Source: Pseudoalteromonas phenolica
Lineage (GTDB): Bacteria > Pseudomonadota > Gammaproteobacteria > Enterobacterales > Alteromonadaceae
Assembly (NCBI RefSeq): GCF_001444405.1
Contig: NZ_CP013187.1
Span: 248,001-312,000, forward strand
Length of the DNA stretch: 64,000 bases
Direction of reading: 5' to 3'
Positions within the stretch are counted from its first letter, which is position 1. Every line of letters starts with the position of its first letter. Positions 21,097 to 32,846 of this stretch are shown piece by piece. The translations under genes were made by a program, and so were the position numbers. Below the pieces are notes generated by a model. That model saw nothing but the letters and a program-made list of their open reading frames with translations, had not been told where the DNA came from and did not search any database.

Positions 21097-22528
21097 TGTT
21101 GAGCAGAACTTATTAACGGATAGCCAGCTTACCAGAGAGCAACTGGAGCAAACTCTAAGCTATATTCACCAACATCAAGTTGATTACGCAGATTTATACT
21201 TTCAATCAAGTTATAACGAGACTTGGGTGTTAGAAGATGGCCTCGTAAAAGAAGGCAGTTATAACATCGAGCGTGGTGTCGGTGTGCGTGCGGTATCAGG
21301 AGAAAAAACAGGTTTTTCATACTCAGATGCCATCAACATTGAAGCATTAAATAAAGCGGCAATGGCGGCGCGTAGTATCGCGCAAGCGGGTGAAAGCAAA
21401 ACTGTACAAGTATTTAGTGATGTCTCAGCTAAGCAGCAATTTGCGCCACTGCAACCAATCACCAGCATGAGTGATAACGATAAGGTTGCACTATTAAAAG
21501 AGATTGAAAACTACATTCGTGAGCTTGCGCCTGATGCACAGCAGGTTGTCAGCTCCATGTCTGCTGTTTATGAAGAAGTGTTAGTGGCAGCCAGTGACGG
21601 TACTTTTGCAACCGATATTCGTCCGCTGATCCGCCTCAATTGCTCTGTATTACTTGAGAAAAATGGTCGCCGTGAACGTGGCGGTGCGGGTGGCGGTGCT
21701 CGTCTAGATTATGGCTATTTTAAAGAGCTAGTCGATGGCAAACCGCGCTGGATGGAATACGCCAAAGAAGCAGTTCGTATGGCAAAGGTAAACCTAGAAG
21801 CCATTGACGCACCAGCAGGTGCTATGCCGGTTGTATTAGGCGCTGGTTGGCCGGGCGTACTGTTGCATGAAGCGGTAGGTCATGGTTTAGAAGGCGACTT
21901 TAACCGTAAAGGCGCATCGGCATTCAGCGGAAAAGTGGGCGAGCAAGTGGCTTCTAGCTTATGTACCGTAGTCGATGATGGCACTATGTCAGATCGTCGA
22001 GGTTCTTTAAACATTGATGACGAAGGCACGCCAGCAGGTTACAACGTGCTTATTGAGAATGGCATTCTGAAAGGCTACATGCAAGATAAGATGAATGCGC
22101 GACTGATGGGCGTGGCTCCAACCGGCAATGGTCGTCGCGAGTCTTACGCGCATTTACCCATGCCACGTATGACCAATACCTATATGCTACCGGGTGAACA
22201 CAGCCAAGAAGAGATCATCAGTACCGTGAAAAAAGGCGTGTTTGCCTCAAACTTTGGGGGTGGTCAGGTTGATATTACTTCGGGTAAGTTTGTATTCTCA
22301 GCCTCTGAAGCGTATTTAATTGAAGATGGCAAGATTACGCAACCGATTAAAGGTGCAACATTGATAGGTAATGGACCAGATGTAATGCATAAGATCTCTA
22401 TGGTCGGTAACGATTTAGAGCTAGATCGCGGTGTTGGCGTATGTGGTAAAGATGGTCAAAGTGTTCCGGTTGGTGTGGGCCAGCCAAGCTTGAAAATCGA
22501 CGAAATCACAGTTGGCGGTACAGCTTAA
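21089..22528 (+). CDS. tldD: Metalloprotease TldD
   Basis: TldD forms a heterodimeric zinc protease with TldE/PmbA that degrades unfolded peptides and matures microcin B17 and the CcdA antitoxin in E. coli. The 479 residues match the usual length (E. coli 481) and contain the zinc motif HEAVGH (in [15 protein letters not shown], near 260), and the C-terminal barrel ending [15 protein letters not shown]. The open frame runs back to 21041, but the ATG at 21089 is the family start. tldE is not in the window. Last gene of the mreB-to-tldD run. Confidence 0.96.
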   Translation: MNNVEQNLLTDSQLTREQLEQTLSYIHQHQVDYADLYFQSSYNETWVLEDGLVKEGSYNIERGVGVRAVSGEKTGFSYSDAINIEALNKAAMAARSIAQAGESKTVQVFSDVSAKQQFAPLQPITSMSDNDKVALLKEIENYIRELAPDAQQVVSSMSAVYEEVLVAASDGTFATDIRPLIRLNCSVLLEKNGRRERGGAGGGARLDYGYFKELVDGKPRWMEYAKEAVRMAKVNLEAIDAPAGAMPVVLGAGWPGVLLHEAVGHGLEGDFNRKGASAFSGKVGEQVASSLCTVVDDGTMSDRRGSLNIDDEGTPAGYNVLIENGILKGYMQDKMNARLMGVAPTGNGRRESYAHLPMPRMTNTYMLPGEHSQEEIISTVKKGVFASNFGGGQVDITSGKFVFSASEAYLIEDGKITQPIKGATLIGNGPDVMHKISMVGNDLELDRGVGVCGKDGQSVPVGVGQPSLKIDEITVGGTA

Positions 22529-22556
22529 ATTTCAGTTAGCTTTGAATTAAAGACAT

Positions 22557-22590
22557 AAAAAAACCGATATCATTGATATCGGTTTTTTTG
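22557..22590 (+). terminator. Bidirectional terminator between tldD and accC
   Basis: Perfect 11-bp stem AAACCGATATC / GATATCGGTTT (22561-22571, 22575-22585) with A run before and T run after, so it can end transcripts from tldD (plus) and from accC (minus). Confidence 0.93.
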
Positions 22591-22603
22591 TAAAAGCGGT
22601 GTC

Positions 22604-23947
22604 TTATTGAAGACCTAGCTTTTTCTCTAGGTAATGAATGTTTGTGCCACCATTTTGGAAATGCTCATCCGCAAGGATGTCTTTATGTAATGGTGTGTTG
22701 GTTTTAATACCATCGATCACTAATTCATTTAAAGCATTACGCGCACGCGCGATTGCAACATCACGGTTCTCACCATAAGTGATAAGCTTACCGATCATTG
22801 AGTCGTAATGTGGTGGTACAGTGTAGTCAGCATAAATGTGGCTGTCCCAACGAATACCTAAGCCGCCTGCAGGGTGGAAGCGTGTGATTTTACCCGGTGA
22901 AGGAATAAAGCTCACAGGATCTTCTGCGTTAATACGACACTCAATTGCGTGGCCTTTAATCACAACGTCATCTTGTGTAATTGACAGAGGTTGACCCGCA
23001 GCGATTTTCAACTGCTCTTTGATTAGGTCAACACCAGTAACCATTTCAGTTACAGGGTGCTCTACCTGAATACGTGTATTCATTTCGATGAAGTAGAATT
23101 CGCCATTTTCGTATAGGAATTCGAACGTACCCGCACCGCGATAACCGATTTCGATACATGCACGTGTACAACGATCACCGATGAACTTACGCATTTCAGC
23201 TGTGATACCTGGCGCTGGTGCTTCTTCAACGACTTTCTGGTGACGACGCTGCATTGAACAGTCACGCTCACCTAAGTGAATTGCATTACCTTGACCATCA
23301 GCTAACACTTGAACTTCGATGTGACGAGGGTTTTCAAGGAATTTCTCCATGTAAACCATGCCATTACCAAAGAACTGTTTTGCTTCTTGTTGAGTTAATG
23401 CGATTGAATCAATTAACTCTTGTTCAGAGCGAACAACACGCATACCACGACCACCGCCGCCGCCAGCTGCTTTGATGATTACTGGGTAACCAATACGCTT
23501 AGCGATTTGAACGTTACGCTCGTTGTCTTCAGTCAGTGGACCGTCTGAACCTGGTACACAAGGTACACCCGCTTTACGCATCGCTTCGATGGCTGACACT
23601 TTGTCGCCCATTAGACGAATTGTGTCGCCTTTAGGACCGATAAATACGAAGCCACTTTGCTCAACTTGATCTGCAAAATCAGCATTTTCAGATAAGAAAC
23701 CGTAGCCCGGGTGAATTGCAACTGCGTCAGTTACTTCAGCCGCAGCAATAATACGAGGAATATCTAAGTAACTCTCAGCAGCAGCTGGTTTACCGATACA
23801 AATCGTTTCGTCTGCAAGTAGCACGTGCTTTAAGTCACGGTCTGCTGTTGAATGCACAGCAACCGTTTTAATACCTAGCTCTTTACAGGCACGCAATACG
23901 CGAAGTGCAATTTCACCTCGGTTCGCAATGACTACTTTGTCTAACAT
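22604..23947 (-). CDS. accC: Acetyl-CoA carboxylase, biotin carboxylase subunit
   Basis: AccC carboxylates the biotin of AccB with bicarbonate and ATP, the first half-reaction of malonyl-CoA formation. The 447 residues have the N-terminal [21 protein letters not shown], the glycine-rich ATP lid [11 protein letters not shown] near 163-173, the EAPAPG segment and the [14 protein letters not shown] motif. It is 23 bases downstream of accB on the minus strand and ends in the shared terminator with tldD. Confidence 0.97.
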   Translation of the reverse strand: MLDKVVIANRGEIALRVLRACKELGIKTVAVHSTADRDLKHVLLADETICIGKPAAAESYLDIPRIIAAAEVTDAVAIHPGYGFLSENADFADQVEQSGFVFIGPKGDTIRLMGDKVSAIEAMRKAGVPCVPGSDGPLTEDNERNVQIAKRIGYPVIIKAAGGGGGRGMRVVRSEQELIDSIALTQQEAKQFFGNGMVYMEKFLENPRHIEVQVLADGQGNAIHLGERDCSMQRRHQKVVEEAPAPGITAEMRKFIGDRCTRACIEIGYRGAGTFEFLYENGEFYFIEMNTRIQVEHPVTEMVTGVDLIKEQLKIAAGQPLSITQDDVVIKGHAIECRINAEDPVSFIPSPGKITRFHPAGGLGIRWDSHIYADYTVPPHYDSMIGKLITYGENRDVAIARARNALNELVIDGIKTNTPLHKDILADEHFQNGGTNIHYLEKKLGLQ

Positions 23948-23970
23948 AGCATTTGCCTTCTATTGCGTGA

Positions 23971-24435
23971 TTATTCGATGATGAATAGTGGTTGGTCGAA
24001 CTCTACTGGCTCACCGTTTTCAACTAGGATAGCTTTAACTACGCCTGCTTTGTCAGCTTCGATTTGGTTCATCATCTTCATCGCTTCAACGATACATAGT
24101 GTGTCGCCAACGTTTACAGACTGACCAACTTCAACGTACTTAGGTGCTTCAGGAGAAGCTGCTGCGTAGAAAGTACCAACCATTGGAGAAAGTACTTTAT
24201 GACCAGCAGGCTCTGCCGCTGCTGCCGGAGCCGCTTCAGCTGCTGGCGCAGGTGCCGCCGCAGGCGCTGCTACAGGTGCAGGTGCTGCAGCATAATGCTG
24301 TGGTTGTGCTGCGATAACTGGAGCGCTGCTGTGACGGTTAATACGTACCGACTCTTCACCTTCAGTGATCTCTAGCTCTGCAATGCCTGATTCTTCTACT
24401 AATTCGATAAGTTTTTTAATTTTGCGAATGTCCAT
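23971..24435 (-). CDS. accB: Biotin carboxyl carrier protein of acetyl-CoA carboxylase
   Basis: BCCP carries the biotin that shuttles CO2 between AccC and the carboxyltransferase. The 154-residue protein starts [20 protein letters not shown], has an Ala/Pro-rich flexible linker (about 40-75), and ends in a lipoyl/biotinyl domain with EAMKM, whose Lys is the biotinylation site (near 119-123). The thumb-like segment [19 protein letters not shown] is also present. Second gene of aroQ-accB-accC. Confidence 0.97.
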   Translation of the reverse strand: MDIRKIKKLIELVEESGIAELEITEGEESVRINRHSSAPVIAAQPQHYAAAPAPVAAPAAAPAPAAEAAPAAAAEPAGHKVLSPMVGTFYAAASPEAPKYVEVGQSVNVGDTLCIVEAMKMMNQIEADKAGVVKAILVENGEPVEFDQPLFIIE

Positions 24436-24452
24436 AATGGCCCGCCTGTTAG

Positions 24453-24914
24453 TTAATTTGCGTTATTTTTGTTGTGCAGTAGATGATGTGCGGCATTTAA
24501 TGCTGCTTCATAACCTAGTGCGCCTAATCCACATATCACCCCTTCGGCCACGTCAGAAAAATAAGACTTATGACGAAAAGGTTCGCGTGCATGTACGTTA
24601 GATAAATGCACTTCGAAAAACGGTATGCTGACACTTAACAGTGCATCGCGAAGCGCAATACTGGTATGCGTAAAAGCGGCAGGGTTAATGACAATGGCAT
24701 CGATAGCTTGCCATGCACCATGAATTGTATTTATTAGTTCTGCTTCACTATTACTTTGTACATGTGTCAGCGTGATATTCAGTTGCTCAGCTTGCTTTTC
24801 AAGGTTGTTCACAATGTCAGGCAAAGTCTGTGTGCCATATTTCTCAGGCTCTCTACGGCCTAACATATTCAAATTTGGGCCATTGAGTACTAAAATCTTA
24901 AATTTTGCAGACAT
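24453..24914 (-). CDS. aroQ: 3-dehydroquinate dehydratase, type II
   Basis: AroQ converts 3-dehydroquinate to 3-dehydroshikimate in the shikimate pathway. The 153 residues show the type II signature [21 protein letters not shown] (catalytic Arg/Tyr region), [19 protein letters not shown] and [22 protein letters not shown] with the catalytic His. It leads the accBC operon, 17 bases before accB, as in E. coli-like relatives. Confidence 0.96.
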   Translation of the reverse strand: MSAKFKILVLNGPNLNMLGRREPEKYGTQTLPDIVNNLEKQAEQLNITLTHVQSNSEAELINTIHGAWQAIDAIVINPAAFTHTSIALRDALLSVSIPFFEVHLSNVHAREPFRHKSYFSDVAEGVICGLGALGYEAALNAAHHLLHNKNNAN

Positions 24915-25024
24915 AATTCGCGAAATTCCTTAAAAGCTATAACAAACTAAAAATTCACTCTATTCAGTTCGTTAAACTAAGCTGTTCGATTGAAAATAGC
25001 AACTTTTTCTCACGTTCGCAGACT

Positions 25025-25055
25025 ATTATAGAGAGTTCGTGTTAAATAGCAGCAA
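25025..25055 (-). promoter_or_regulatory. Candidate promoter for aroQ-accBC
   Basis: On the minus strand a perfect TATAAT (25025-25030) has TTGCTG (25050-25055) 19 bases upstream. The spacing is long, so this is a tentative call. The resulting leader would be about 100 bases. Confidence 0.35.
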
Positions 25056-25145
25056 AATACTGGTCTAATCAGCAAGGTGATGAGGTAGGTCAATAGTGTA
25101 GGCTGCTTGCTGAATTTATCTGCGCACAGCCTAATGTTTGTGTGT

Positions 25146-26912
25146 TTATTGTACCGTTTGGCGGACTTTTTCTAGATGGGCGGTAAATTCTTCTGCGCTT
25201 TGAAAGCCGGTGATCCGTAAATTGCTCAGCTCGTTGCCTTGCGCATCAAAAAATAGGATGGCAGGTAAACCAACCACATCAAAGGTTTGGTAAATCTCTT
25301 TACTCACCTCATTGGTCACGGTCAGATCAAGTTTTAGTAAAGAGAAATCTTCAAACGCTTGCTTCACTTTGTCGTCTGAGAAGGTGTATTTCTCAAACTC
25401 TTTACAGGCGACACACCAATCAGCGTATAAGTCGACCATGGCAATTTTGCCCTGTTGGTTAGCTTGGGCAACTTCTTCACGCAGTGCAGCTAAATCAGGA
25501 AGCAGTTTAAACTTACCATCAGATGCGGTAGCAACCGCTGTTACTTTGGCTGGTGGCATTAATACATGCTTTGCCGTTAATACACCTCCTATCATGAATA
25601 ACACGGCAGCAGCCCAAAGTGTTGTTTTAAGCTTACTGGCTTGCTCTTGGCTTTGCCAATGGTGCAAAAAGAGTGCAGTAATAACCAGCCATACGCTGCC
25701 AAGTAAAAGAATGGTATTCCATTCAAGAATACGTTCTAACAAAACTAAAGGCACTACCAGCATTACGAAGCCAAACAGCATTTTCACTTGTTCCATCCAA
25801 GCGCCTGCTTTAGGCAGCAATTTACCGCCAGAAGTACCCAATAGTAACAGTGGTAGACCCATGCCAAGGCTTAGCACATAGAGAGTTAAACCACCCACGA
25901 GGTAGTCGCCACTTTGCGCAACATAAAGTAGGGCAGCAGAGAGCGGAGCCGTGGTACACGGTGAAGCAATTAGGCCAGACAGCACACCCATAAAGAATAC
26001 GCCCGTATAGTTCCCCCCTTTTTGTTGGTTGCTGACGTTAGTTAAACGCGTCATAAACTTCTCTGGCAGTTTAATTTCATACCAACTAAACATGGCAAAA
26101 GCTAGTAATACAAACAGTAAACTGAAGCTAATCAGTACCGCAGGGCTTTGTAAGTAACCTTGAATTTGCCCACCAACCGCAGCAACAACTAGACCAAGCG
26201 CAGCGTAAGTGACGGCCATGCCTTGTACATACACAAATGACAGTGCGAATGCTTTTTTCGTCGATAATTTTGATTGACCGGCAATCAAACTCGACAAGAT
26301 AGGGAACATAGGAAACACGCAAGGTGTAAATGCTAACAGCACGCCAACCCCAAAAAACACAGCAAGATTAGTTAAAAAATCTTGCTCAGCGAGCTTATTG
26401 ACGAAGTCGTTACTATTATTACCTGCTGATGCAGTCGTCTCAGTGATTTTACTTGGCTTATCTGATGCTTTGTTCAGCATAGAAAGCGGAATAGTGATCA
26501 CTTCAGGTGGGTAACAGAGTCCAGCTTCGGCACAACCTTGGTAGCGAATTTTAACGACGGCATCTTCACCAATTTCACTCAGTCTAGAAACAACAACCAG
26601 CTCATCAAAATACACTTCGGTTTTACCAAAGAACTCATCTTCTATTTCAACACCTGGGTCGAGTTCCGGCACTTTGATTTTGGCATTCTTCGCAATGATC
26701 TCGAGCTTATGCTTATATATGTAGTAACCAGGTGCAATGTCCCAGCCAGTGAATAAGACGGTGCCTTGTTGATCGAAATCGAACTGAAAAGCTTCGTTTA
26801 CCGGTAAGAAGGTTTGTTGTTTTGGGGCTAAAAGGCTATTTAACACCGTGTTGTTCGCTGCCTGTGCGGGAAGCATAAACAGCAAGCAAAGCAAAAATGC
26901 CACTATGCGCAT
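25146..26912 (-). CDS. dsbD: Thiol:disulfide interchange protein DsbD
   Basis: DsbD carries electrons from cytoplasmic thioredoxin through the membrane to periplasmic DsbC, DsbG and cytochrome maturation factors. The 588 residues have a signal peptide (MRIVAFLLCLLFMLPAQA), the periplasmic alpha domain with the Cys pair in GCAEAGLCYPPE, eight or so membrane spans with the paired cysteines in AFTPCVFPMFP and ASPCTTAPLSA, and a C-terminal thioredoxin-like gamma domain with DWCVACKEFEKY. All six redox cysteines are present. Its ATG overlaps the cutA stop by one base. Confidence 0.96.
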   Translation of the reverse strand: MRIVAFLLCLLFMLPAQAANNTVLNSLLAPKQQTFLPVNEAFQFDFDQQGTVLFTGWDIAPGYYIYKHKLEIIAKNAKIKVPELDPGVEIEDEFFGKTEVYFDELVVVSRLSEIGEDAVVKIRYQGCAEAGLCYPPEVITIPLSMLNKASDKPSKITETTASAGNNSNDFVNKLAEQDFLTNLAVFFGVGVLLAFTPCVFPMFPILSSLIAGQSKLSTKKAFALSFVYVQGMAVTYAALGLVVAAVGGQIQGYLQSPAVLISFSLLFVLLAFAMFSWYEIKLPEKFMTRLTNVSNQQKGGNYTGVFFMGVLSGLIASPCTTAPLSAALLYVAQSGDYLVGGLTLYVLSLGMGLPLLLLGTSGGKLLPKAGAWMEQVKMLFGFVMLVVPLVLLERILEWNTILLLGSVWLVITALFLHHWQSQEQASKLKTTLWAAAVLFMIGGVLTAKHVLMPPAKVTAVATASDGKFKLLPDLAALREEVAQANQQGKIAMVDLYADWCVACKEFEKYTFSDDKVKQAFEDFSLLKLDLTVTNEVSKEIYQTFDVVGLPAILFFDAQGNELSNLRITGFQSAEEFTAHLEKVRQTVQ

Positions 26913-27232
26913 TAACTCAGTACCTCATTTATCCAATTAAAATAGTCAGGGTTGCCAGTCGATACATCAAGAACTTGGATCTCAGGCACATCATAGCTGT
27001 GGTGGCATTTAATACATGCCATTAATTCTTCCAAGCGTTGTACGTTGGTCTTAATGAAAAGTTTACTTTCTGTTTGCTGTTCAACTTTTCCTTGCCATAC
27101 ATAGACAGACTCCACTTCGGGCAAAATGTTTACACAGGCAGCCAATTTTTTCTCAACGAGTATCGCAGCAAGTTTGCGCGCGTCATTTTTAGTCTCACAT
27201 GTGGTGAGCACAATTTTATAATCGCTTGTCAT
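26912..27232 (-). CDS. cutA: Divalent-cation tolerance protein CutA
   Basis: A 106-residue trimeric ferredoxin-fold protein linked to copper tolerance in E. coli, with an unclear biochemical role. Family motifs are visible: VLTTCETKNDARKLAAILVEKKLAACVNILPEVESVYVWQGKVEQ and PEIQVLDVSTGNPDYFNWINEV. It is directly upstream of dsbD, with which it is translationally coupled; the cutA-dsbD pair is conserved in E. coli. Confidence 0.95.
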   Translation of the reverse strand: MTSDYKIVLTTCETKNDARKLAAILVEKKLAACVNILPEVESVYVWQGKVEQQTESKLFIKTNVQRLEELMACIKCHHSYDVPEIQVLDVSTGNPDYFNWINEVLS

Positions 27233-27420
27233 AAGGTGTTTTTCTCTAAAACCTGTTCACCAAAACCACGTATCATACTAGCGCAATGAATGGGCTAGCC
27301 CAAACGCTCGTTTACGCAAACTTACAATATAGTTGCTTTATAAAGGTGTATTTTGCGCCAGATTACTTGAAAATAGACCGAACTAGCCATATTTCTCTTT
27401 CATTGACTTTAGGAGACCCT

Positions 27421-27963
27421 ATGTTCCGTATTTTATTTTTGCTTTTTATTGTGGTTCCCATTATTGAGATTGCGCTACTTATTCAAGTGAGTGATGTGAT
27501 TGGTGGGTTTGCGACCATCGCATTAGTCATTATTACCGCCATCATTGGCGCTAAGTGTGTTAAACAACAAGGTTTAGGCGCGTATACCAATGTGCAACAA
27601 CAAATGGCGCAGGGCCAGTTGCCGGGCGAGCATATTTTTACTGGTCTGTGTGTGATCATCGCAGGTGTTTTATTAATGACACCGGGTATCATGACAGACG
27701 TACTTGGCTTTCTTTTATTAACTCCAGCTGTGCGCCGCTCATTATCTAAAGCGTTATTGGCACAAGCATCAGTAAAAGTACAAACTGGCTTTGGTGGTGG
27801 TTTTGGCGCAGGCTTTGGTCAAAGCAGCCAACAAAGCACGCAGCAAAACAACCCTTTTGAGCAGCAAGCAAATCGTCCGTTTGAAGACGCTCAACCTCGT
27901 CAACCAGAGCGTAACGTTGACGGCTCGAACACCTTTGAAGGTGAATATAAGCGTAAAGATTAA
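27421..27963 (+). CDS. fxsA: FxsA family membrane protein
   Basis: FxsA is a small inner-membrane protein; overexpression in E. coli relieves exclusion of phage T7 by the F plasmid. The 180 residues have an N-terminal hydrophobic pair (FRILFLLFIVVPIIEIALLI; GGFATIALVIITAIIGA), the typical MAQGQLPGEHIFTGLCVIIAGVLLMTPGIMTDVLGFLLL and a polar Gly/Gln/Asn-rich tail. The frame is open back to 27286, but the ATG at 27421 has AGGAG before it and fits the family. It lies just upstream of groES, as in E. coli and vibrios. Confidence 0.93.
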   Translation: MFRILFLLFIVVPIIEIALLIQVSDVIGGFATIALVIITAIIGAKCVKQQGLGAYTNVQQQMAQGQLPGEHIFTGLCVIIAGVLLMTPGIMTDVLGFLLLTPAVRRSLSKALLAQASVKVQTGFGGGFGAGFGQSSQQSTQQNNPFEQQANRPFEDAQPRQPERNVDGSNTFEGEYKRKD

Positions 27964-27981
27964 AAATTTTTAATTTTTTCT

Positions 27982-28010
27982 CTTGGGTTTTGAAAAATAC
28001 ATCCCCATAA
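27982..28010 (+). promoter_or_regulatory. Sigma-32 type heat-shock promoter of groESL
   Basis: CTTGGGT (27982-27988) and CCCCATAA (28003-28010) are separated by 14 bases, close to the sigma-32 consensus CTTGAAA-N11-16-CCCCATNT. The box lies between the fxsA stop and groES and would give a leader of about 95 bases. Confidence 0.75.
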
Positions 28011-28112
28011 AGAGTTGCAACAAAGATTTAAAGTTTTAGCCCAAGGCAATTGGGCTAATTGGTAGAAAATTAACATTCTGTCATTGTTCAAATTGTTAGG
28101 AGAACGACACAC

Positions 28113-28400
28113 ATGAACATTCGTCCTTTACATGATCGCGTTATTGTTAAGCGTCTAGAAGAAGAAACAAAGTCTGCTGGCGGTATCGTACTAACTGGTT
28201 CTGCAGCAGAAAAATCAACACGTGGTGAAATCGTTGCTGTTGGTAACGGTCGCGTGTTGGACAATGGTGAAGTAAGAGCACTTCAAGTAAAAGCAGGCGA
28301 CACTGTACTGTTTGGCTCATACATTGAGAAAACAGAGAAGATCGAAGGTCAAGAGTACCTGATCATGCGCGAAGACAATATCTTAGGTATTGTTGAATAA
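28113..28400 (+). CDS. groES: Co-chaperonin GroES
   Basis: GroES caps the GroEL folding chamber. The 95 residues match the family over the whole length: [35 protein letters not shown] contains the mobile loop that binds GroEL, and the protein ends [15 protein letters not shown] precedes the ATG. First gene of the groESL operon, 46 bases before groEL. Confidence 0.98.
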   Translation: MNIRPLHDRVIVKRLEEETKSAGGIVLTGSAAEKSTRGEIVAVGNGRVLDNGEVRALQVKAGDTVLFGSYIEKTEKIEGQEYLIMREDNILGIVE

Positions 28401-28443
28401 GTCGAACTTACGGTTTTTACATACAGAATTTAGAGGAATATAA

Positions 28444-30093
<1,650 letters not shown>

Positions 30094-30117
30094 TCATCCC
30101 CCAAGCACTAAACGCTT

Positions 30118-30149
30118 TTAAAAAAGCCTCGCATTTGCGAGGTTTTTTG
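30118..30149 (+). terminator. Rho-independent terminator of groESL
   Basis: Stem CCTCGC / GCGAGG (30127-30132, 30137-30142) with an A run before it and TTTTTT after. Confidence 0.9.
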
Positions 30150-30275
30150 CGTTAAGGGCTATGCTTAGTGACTCGTCGTAATGCGTTGAGTTATTGAAAT
30201 TAAGTATTTACTCTAAGGCGATTTTAAATTCTAACAGCTGCTGAGAACCAGGCTCAGCACGTAAAGGATATTCTC

Positions 30276-31535
30276 ATGAATAAAAGTGCATTGGCGTTTT
30301 GCCTGTTGGCGAGTTTAAGTGTGGCGGGGTGTTCTCTGAATAATTTAGACACTGCAGAGTCAGCAAACTTGTCATCTCAAGAAACACAAAGCCAAACACA
30401 AACCAGTGATCTGGGTGTGCCTGCCAAGCAAGGTGAGCTTCGAGTTGCTGTTTTTAATGCATACTTAAATCGCAAAAATGCCGGCGATATTCTGGCCGAT
30501 GTACAAAGCGGTGACGATACACAAATTAAAAAAGTGGCAGAGATCATCCAACGCGTTCGCCCAGAGGTGTTATTACTGGCGGAGTTCGATTATGTAGCCG
30601 ATGGCAGTGCAGTAAAAGCGCTAATTAAAAATTACTTAAACGTCAGTCAAAATGGCGTAAAAGGCATTGATTATCCTTATTTTTACCTTGCAGAATCTAA
30701 CACAGGTATTGTCACTGAATTTGATCTAAACAATGATGGCAAAGCGGGTGTCGGCGGTGGCGACGCTTATGGCTTTGGGGTCTTTCCTGGGCAATATGCC
30801 ATGGTGTTGTTATCGCAGTATCCAATCATCACTGATGAAGTGCGCACCTTTCAAAAGTTTTTATGGAAAGACATGCCTAATGTCACGTTGCCAGTAAACC
30901 CTGAGACAGGCGAAGCCTGGTATAACGAGGAAGAGCTTGAAATATTTAGGTTGTCGTCGAAAAGCCATTGGGATGTGCCAGTAAAAGTGGGTAATGAAGT
31001 CATTCATGTGCTTGCCAGTCACCCAACACCGCCCGTGTTTGACGGTAAAGAAGACCGCAATGGCTTACGTAATCATGATGAAATTCGCTTTTGGTGGGAT
31101 TATGTGGATCCAAATGCATCAGACTACATTTATGACGATCACGGTCAAAAGGGCGGGTTAGGTAAGAATAAGCGCTTTGTGATCATGGGCGATTTAAATG
31201 CGTCTCCTGATGAAGGTAATGGCACGGGTAACCCAATGGCTAAATTATTTGCCAGTGAATATATCAATGGCAACCTTACGCCTATTAGTGTGGGCGGCGT
31301 TGAGAATGCGCCAAATAATCAGTTTGCTGCAACCCATACTGCCGATTGGAAGATGCGTGCTGATTATGTGATCCCATCAACATTTGGCATTCAGGTTGAG
31401 CAAACTGCGGTGTTTTGGCCGAGTAAAAGCGATACGAACTATCATCTAGTCGGGCCGGGCCTGCAAAGTTCAGATCATCGTCTAGTTTGGTCTGATATCA
31501 CATTAAGTAAGCAGGCAACTGACGATACTAAGTAA
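30276..31535 (+). CDS. Endonuclease/exonuclease/phosphatase-fold lipoprotein
   Basis: A 419-residue lipoprotein: MNKSALAFCLLASLSVAGC ends in a lipobox, so the Cys at residue 19 should be acylated. The rest is an EEP-type hydrolase domain: LRVAVFNAYLN (metal-ligand Asn), VLLLAEF (catalytic Glu), VIHVLASHPTPP, FVIMGDLNASPDEG (Asp-x-Asn) and a final SSDHRLVWSDI with the catalytic Asp-His. Residues near 150 (DLNNDGKAG) resemble an EF-hand/dockerin calcium loop. The substrate could be nucleic acid or a phosphoester such as phytate; the sequence does not tell. It is a single-gene unit with its own terminator. Confidence 0.84.
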   Translation: MNKSALAFCLLASLSVAGCSLNNLDTAESANLSSQETQSQTQTSDLGVPAKQGELRVAVFNAYLNRKNAGDILADVQSGDDTQIKKVAEIIQRVRPEVLLLAEFDYVADGSAVKALIKNYLNVSQNGVKGIDYPYFYLAESNTGIVTEFDLNNDGKAGVGGGDAYGFGVFPGQYAMVLLSQYPIITDEVRTFQKFLWKDMPNVTLPVNPETGEAWYNEEELEIFRLSSKSHWDVPVKVGNEVIHVLASHPTPPVFDGKEDRNGLRNHDEIRFWWDYVDPNASDYIYDDHGQKGGLGKNKRFVIMGDLNASPDEGNGTGNPMAKLFASEYINGNLTPISVGGVENAPNNQFAATHTADWKMRADYVIPSTFGIQVEQTAVFWPSKSDTNYHLVGPGLQSSDHRLVWSDITLSKQATDDTK

Positions 31536-31585
31536 AGCGATAAAATAATTTATTGCACCACATTATTTATTTTAAAACTTTCTTG

Positions 31586-31617
31586 CAAACCGAAGCTCAA
31601 AGGCTTCGGTTTTTTTA
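31586..31617 (+). terminator. Rho-independent terminator after the EEP lipoprotein
   Basis: Stem AACCGAAGC / GCTTCGGTT (31588-31596, 31603-31611) followed by TTTTT. Confidence 0.92.
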
Positions 31618-31781
31618 TGCCTGAAAACGTAAAATATGGCATCTAAATCGATAATAAAATTTTTAGAATACAGCCTGTTATTCTCATAAAAGTTGAAAAG
31701 TCGACTAGAATTAATGGCATGTAATTATAGAGTGTTACATCCCGCCCTTTGGAATAACAACTACATCATGGTGATAAGACA

Positions 31782-32846
31782 ATGAAAACAAGACAAATGC
31801 TTATGATGGTCGCAACTTTGACGATCATACTCGCTGGCTGTTCTGAGCCGCAAAGTGATATGGCCAATCAAGAACAACTAAGGCCAGTCAGAACATTGCA
31901 ACTTGTTGAGCAAACTGAAGGACCATTACAGGAGTTTCCGGCTGTTGTGGATGCAGCGAGTACCGCAGACTTGTCGTTTAAAGTGTCAGGCTCTATTACC
32001 GATTTATATGTAAAGCAAGGTCAACCGGTACAAGCGGGTGATCTTATAGCGCATATAGATGATACAGATTATAAACTGGCAGTAGACGAAGCTCAGGCAA
32101 ATTTTGATAAGGCTAAAGCTGATTTTGCTAGAGCTGAACAATTGATTGTCTCGGGTACCATTAGTCAGTCAGATTACGATAAATTAAAGTCGCAATTTAC
32201 GAGCGCTAAAACCAAATTAGCAAATGCGAAAAACAATCTTGCATATACCACTTTAAAAGCCTCATTTACCGGTGTTGTATCGCGAACTCATGTAGAACAA
32301 TTTGAAGAGATACAAGCCAAACAGGCCATAGCGACATTACAAGATATCGAACATATTAACTTAAAAGTGAATGTGCCTGAAAGCATCATGATCCGCGTGA
32401 GTAAAGATGCACCAAAACAAGTCTTTGCTGAATTTGCAGCGATAAAAGAAGAGCGTTTTCCGCTGGAGTTTGTCGAAGTAAGCACACAGGCTGATGAAGC
32501 GACAAAAACATATGAAGTGACTTTCAGTATGTTGCCGCCTGAGGGCTACAATATTTTACCTGGTATGACGGCAAAAGTGATGGCGGGGACGCCAAGTCGC
32601 ACAGCTGCAAATCTATATTTACCTTTAGCGACCGTACTAAAAGATAATCAGGGTAATTATGTGTGGACGGTCGAGTCTCAAGGGGCTAATAAAGGCAAAA
32701 TAACTAAAACGCCAGTCGTCATTGGCGAAATCTCATCGTTAGGTTTTCCTGTTATATCGGGTGTTGAGCAAGGCACTTTCATCGTGACTGCGGGTATGAG
32801 CAAGGTAACCGACGGGCAAATAGTGAAGTTTTCAGGAGGTAAGTAA
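31782..32846 (+). CDS. RND efflux periplasmic adaptor lipoprotein
   Basis: A 354-residue membrane-fusion protein. The signal MKTRQMLMMVATLTIILAGC ends in a lipobox (Cys 20). Then come a beta-barrel/lipoyl part (ADLSFKVSGSITDLYVKQGQPVQAGDLIAHID), an alpha-hairpin (about 100-155, Ala/Lys-rich) and the second lipoyl half (NLAYTTLKASFTGVVSRTHVEQFEEI). It should bridge the RND pump encoded next to it to an outer-membrane channel, which is not encoded here. Its TAA overlaps the pump ATG by one base, so the two are coupled. Confidence 0.92.
   Translation: MKTRQMLMMVATLTIILAGCSEPQSDMANQEQLRPVRTLQLVEQTEGPLQEFPAVVDAASTADLSFKVSGSITDLYVKQGQPVQAGDLIAHIDDTDYKLAVDEAQANFDKAKADFARAEQLIVSGTISQSDYDKLKSQFTSAKTKLANAKNNLAYTTLKASFTGVVSRTHVEQFEEIQAKQAIATLQDIEHINLKVNVPESIMIRVSKDAPKQVFAEFAAIKEERFPLEFVEVSTQADEATKTYEVTFSMLPPEGYNILPGMTAKVMAGTPSRTAANLYLPLATVLKDNQGNYVWTVESQGANKGKITKTPVVIGEISSLGFPVISGVEQGTFIVTAGMSKVTDGQIVKFSGGK

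Noticed and set aside
25099..25133. A terminator for dsbD from TAGGCTG/CAGCCTA
   Set aside because: The loop is 21 bases and there is no T run on the minus strand; pairing may be chance.
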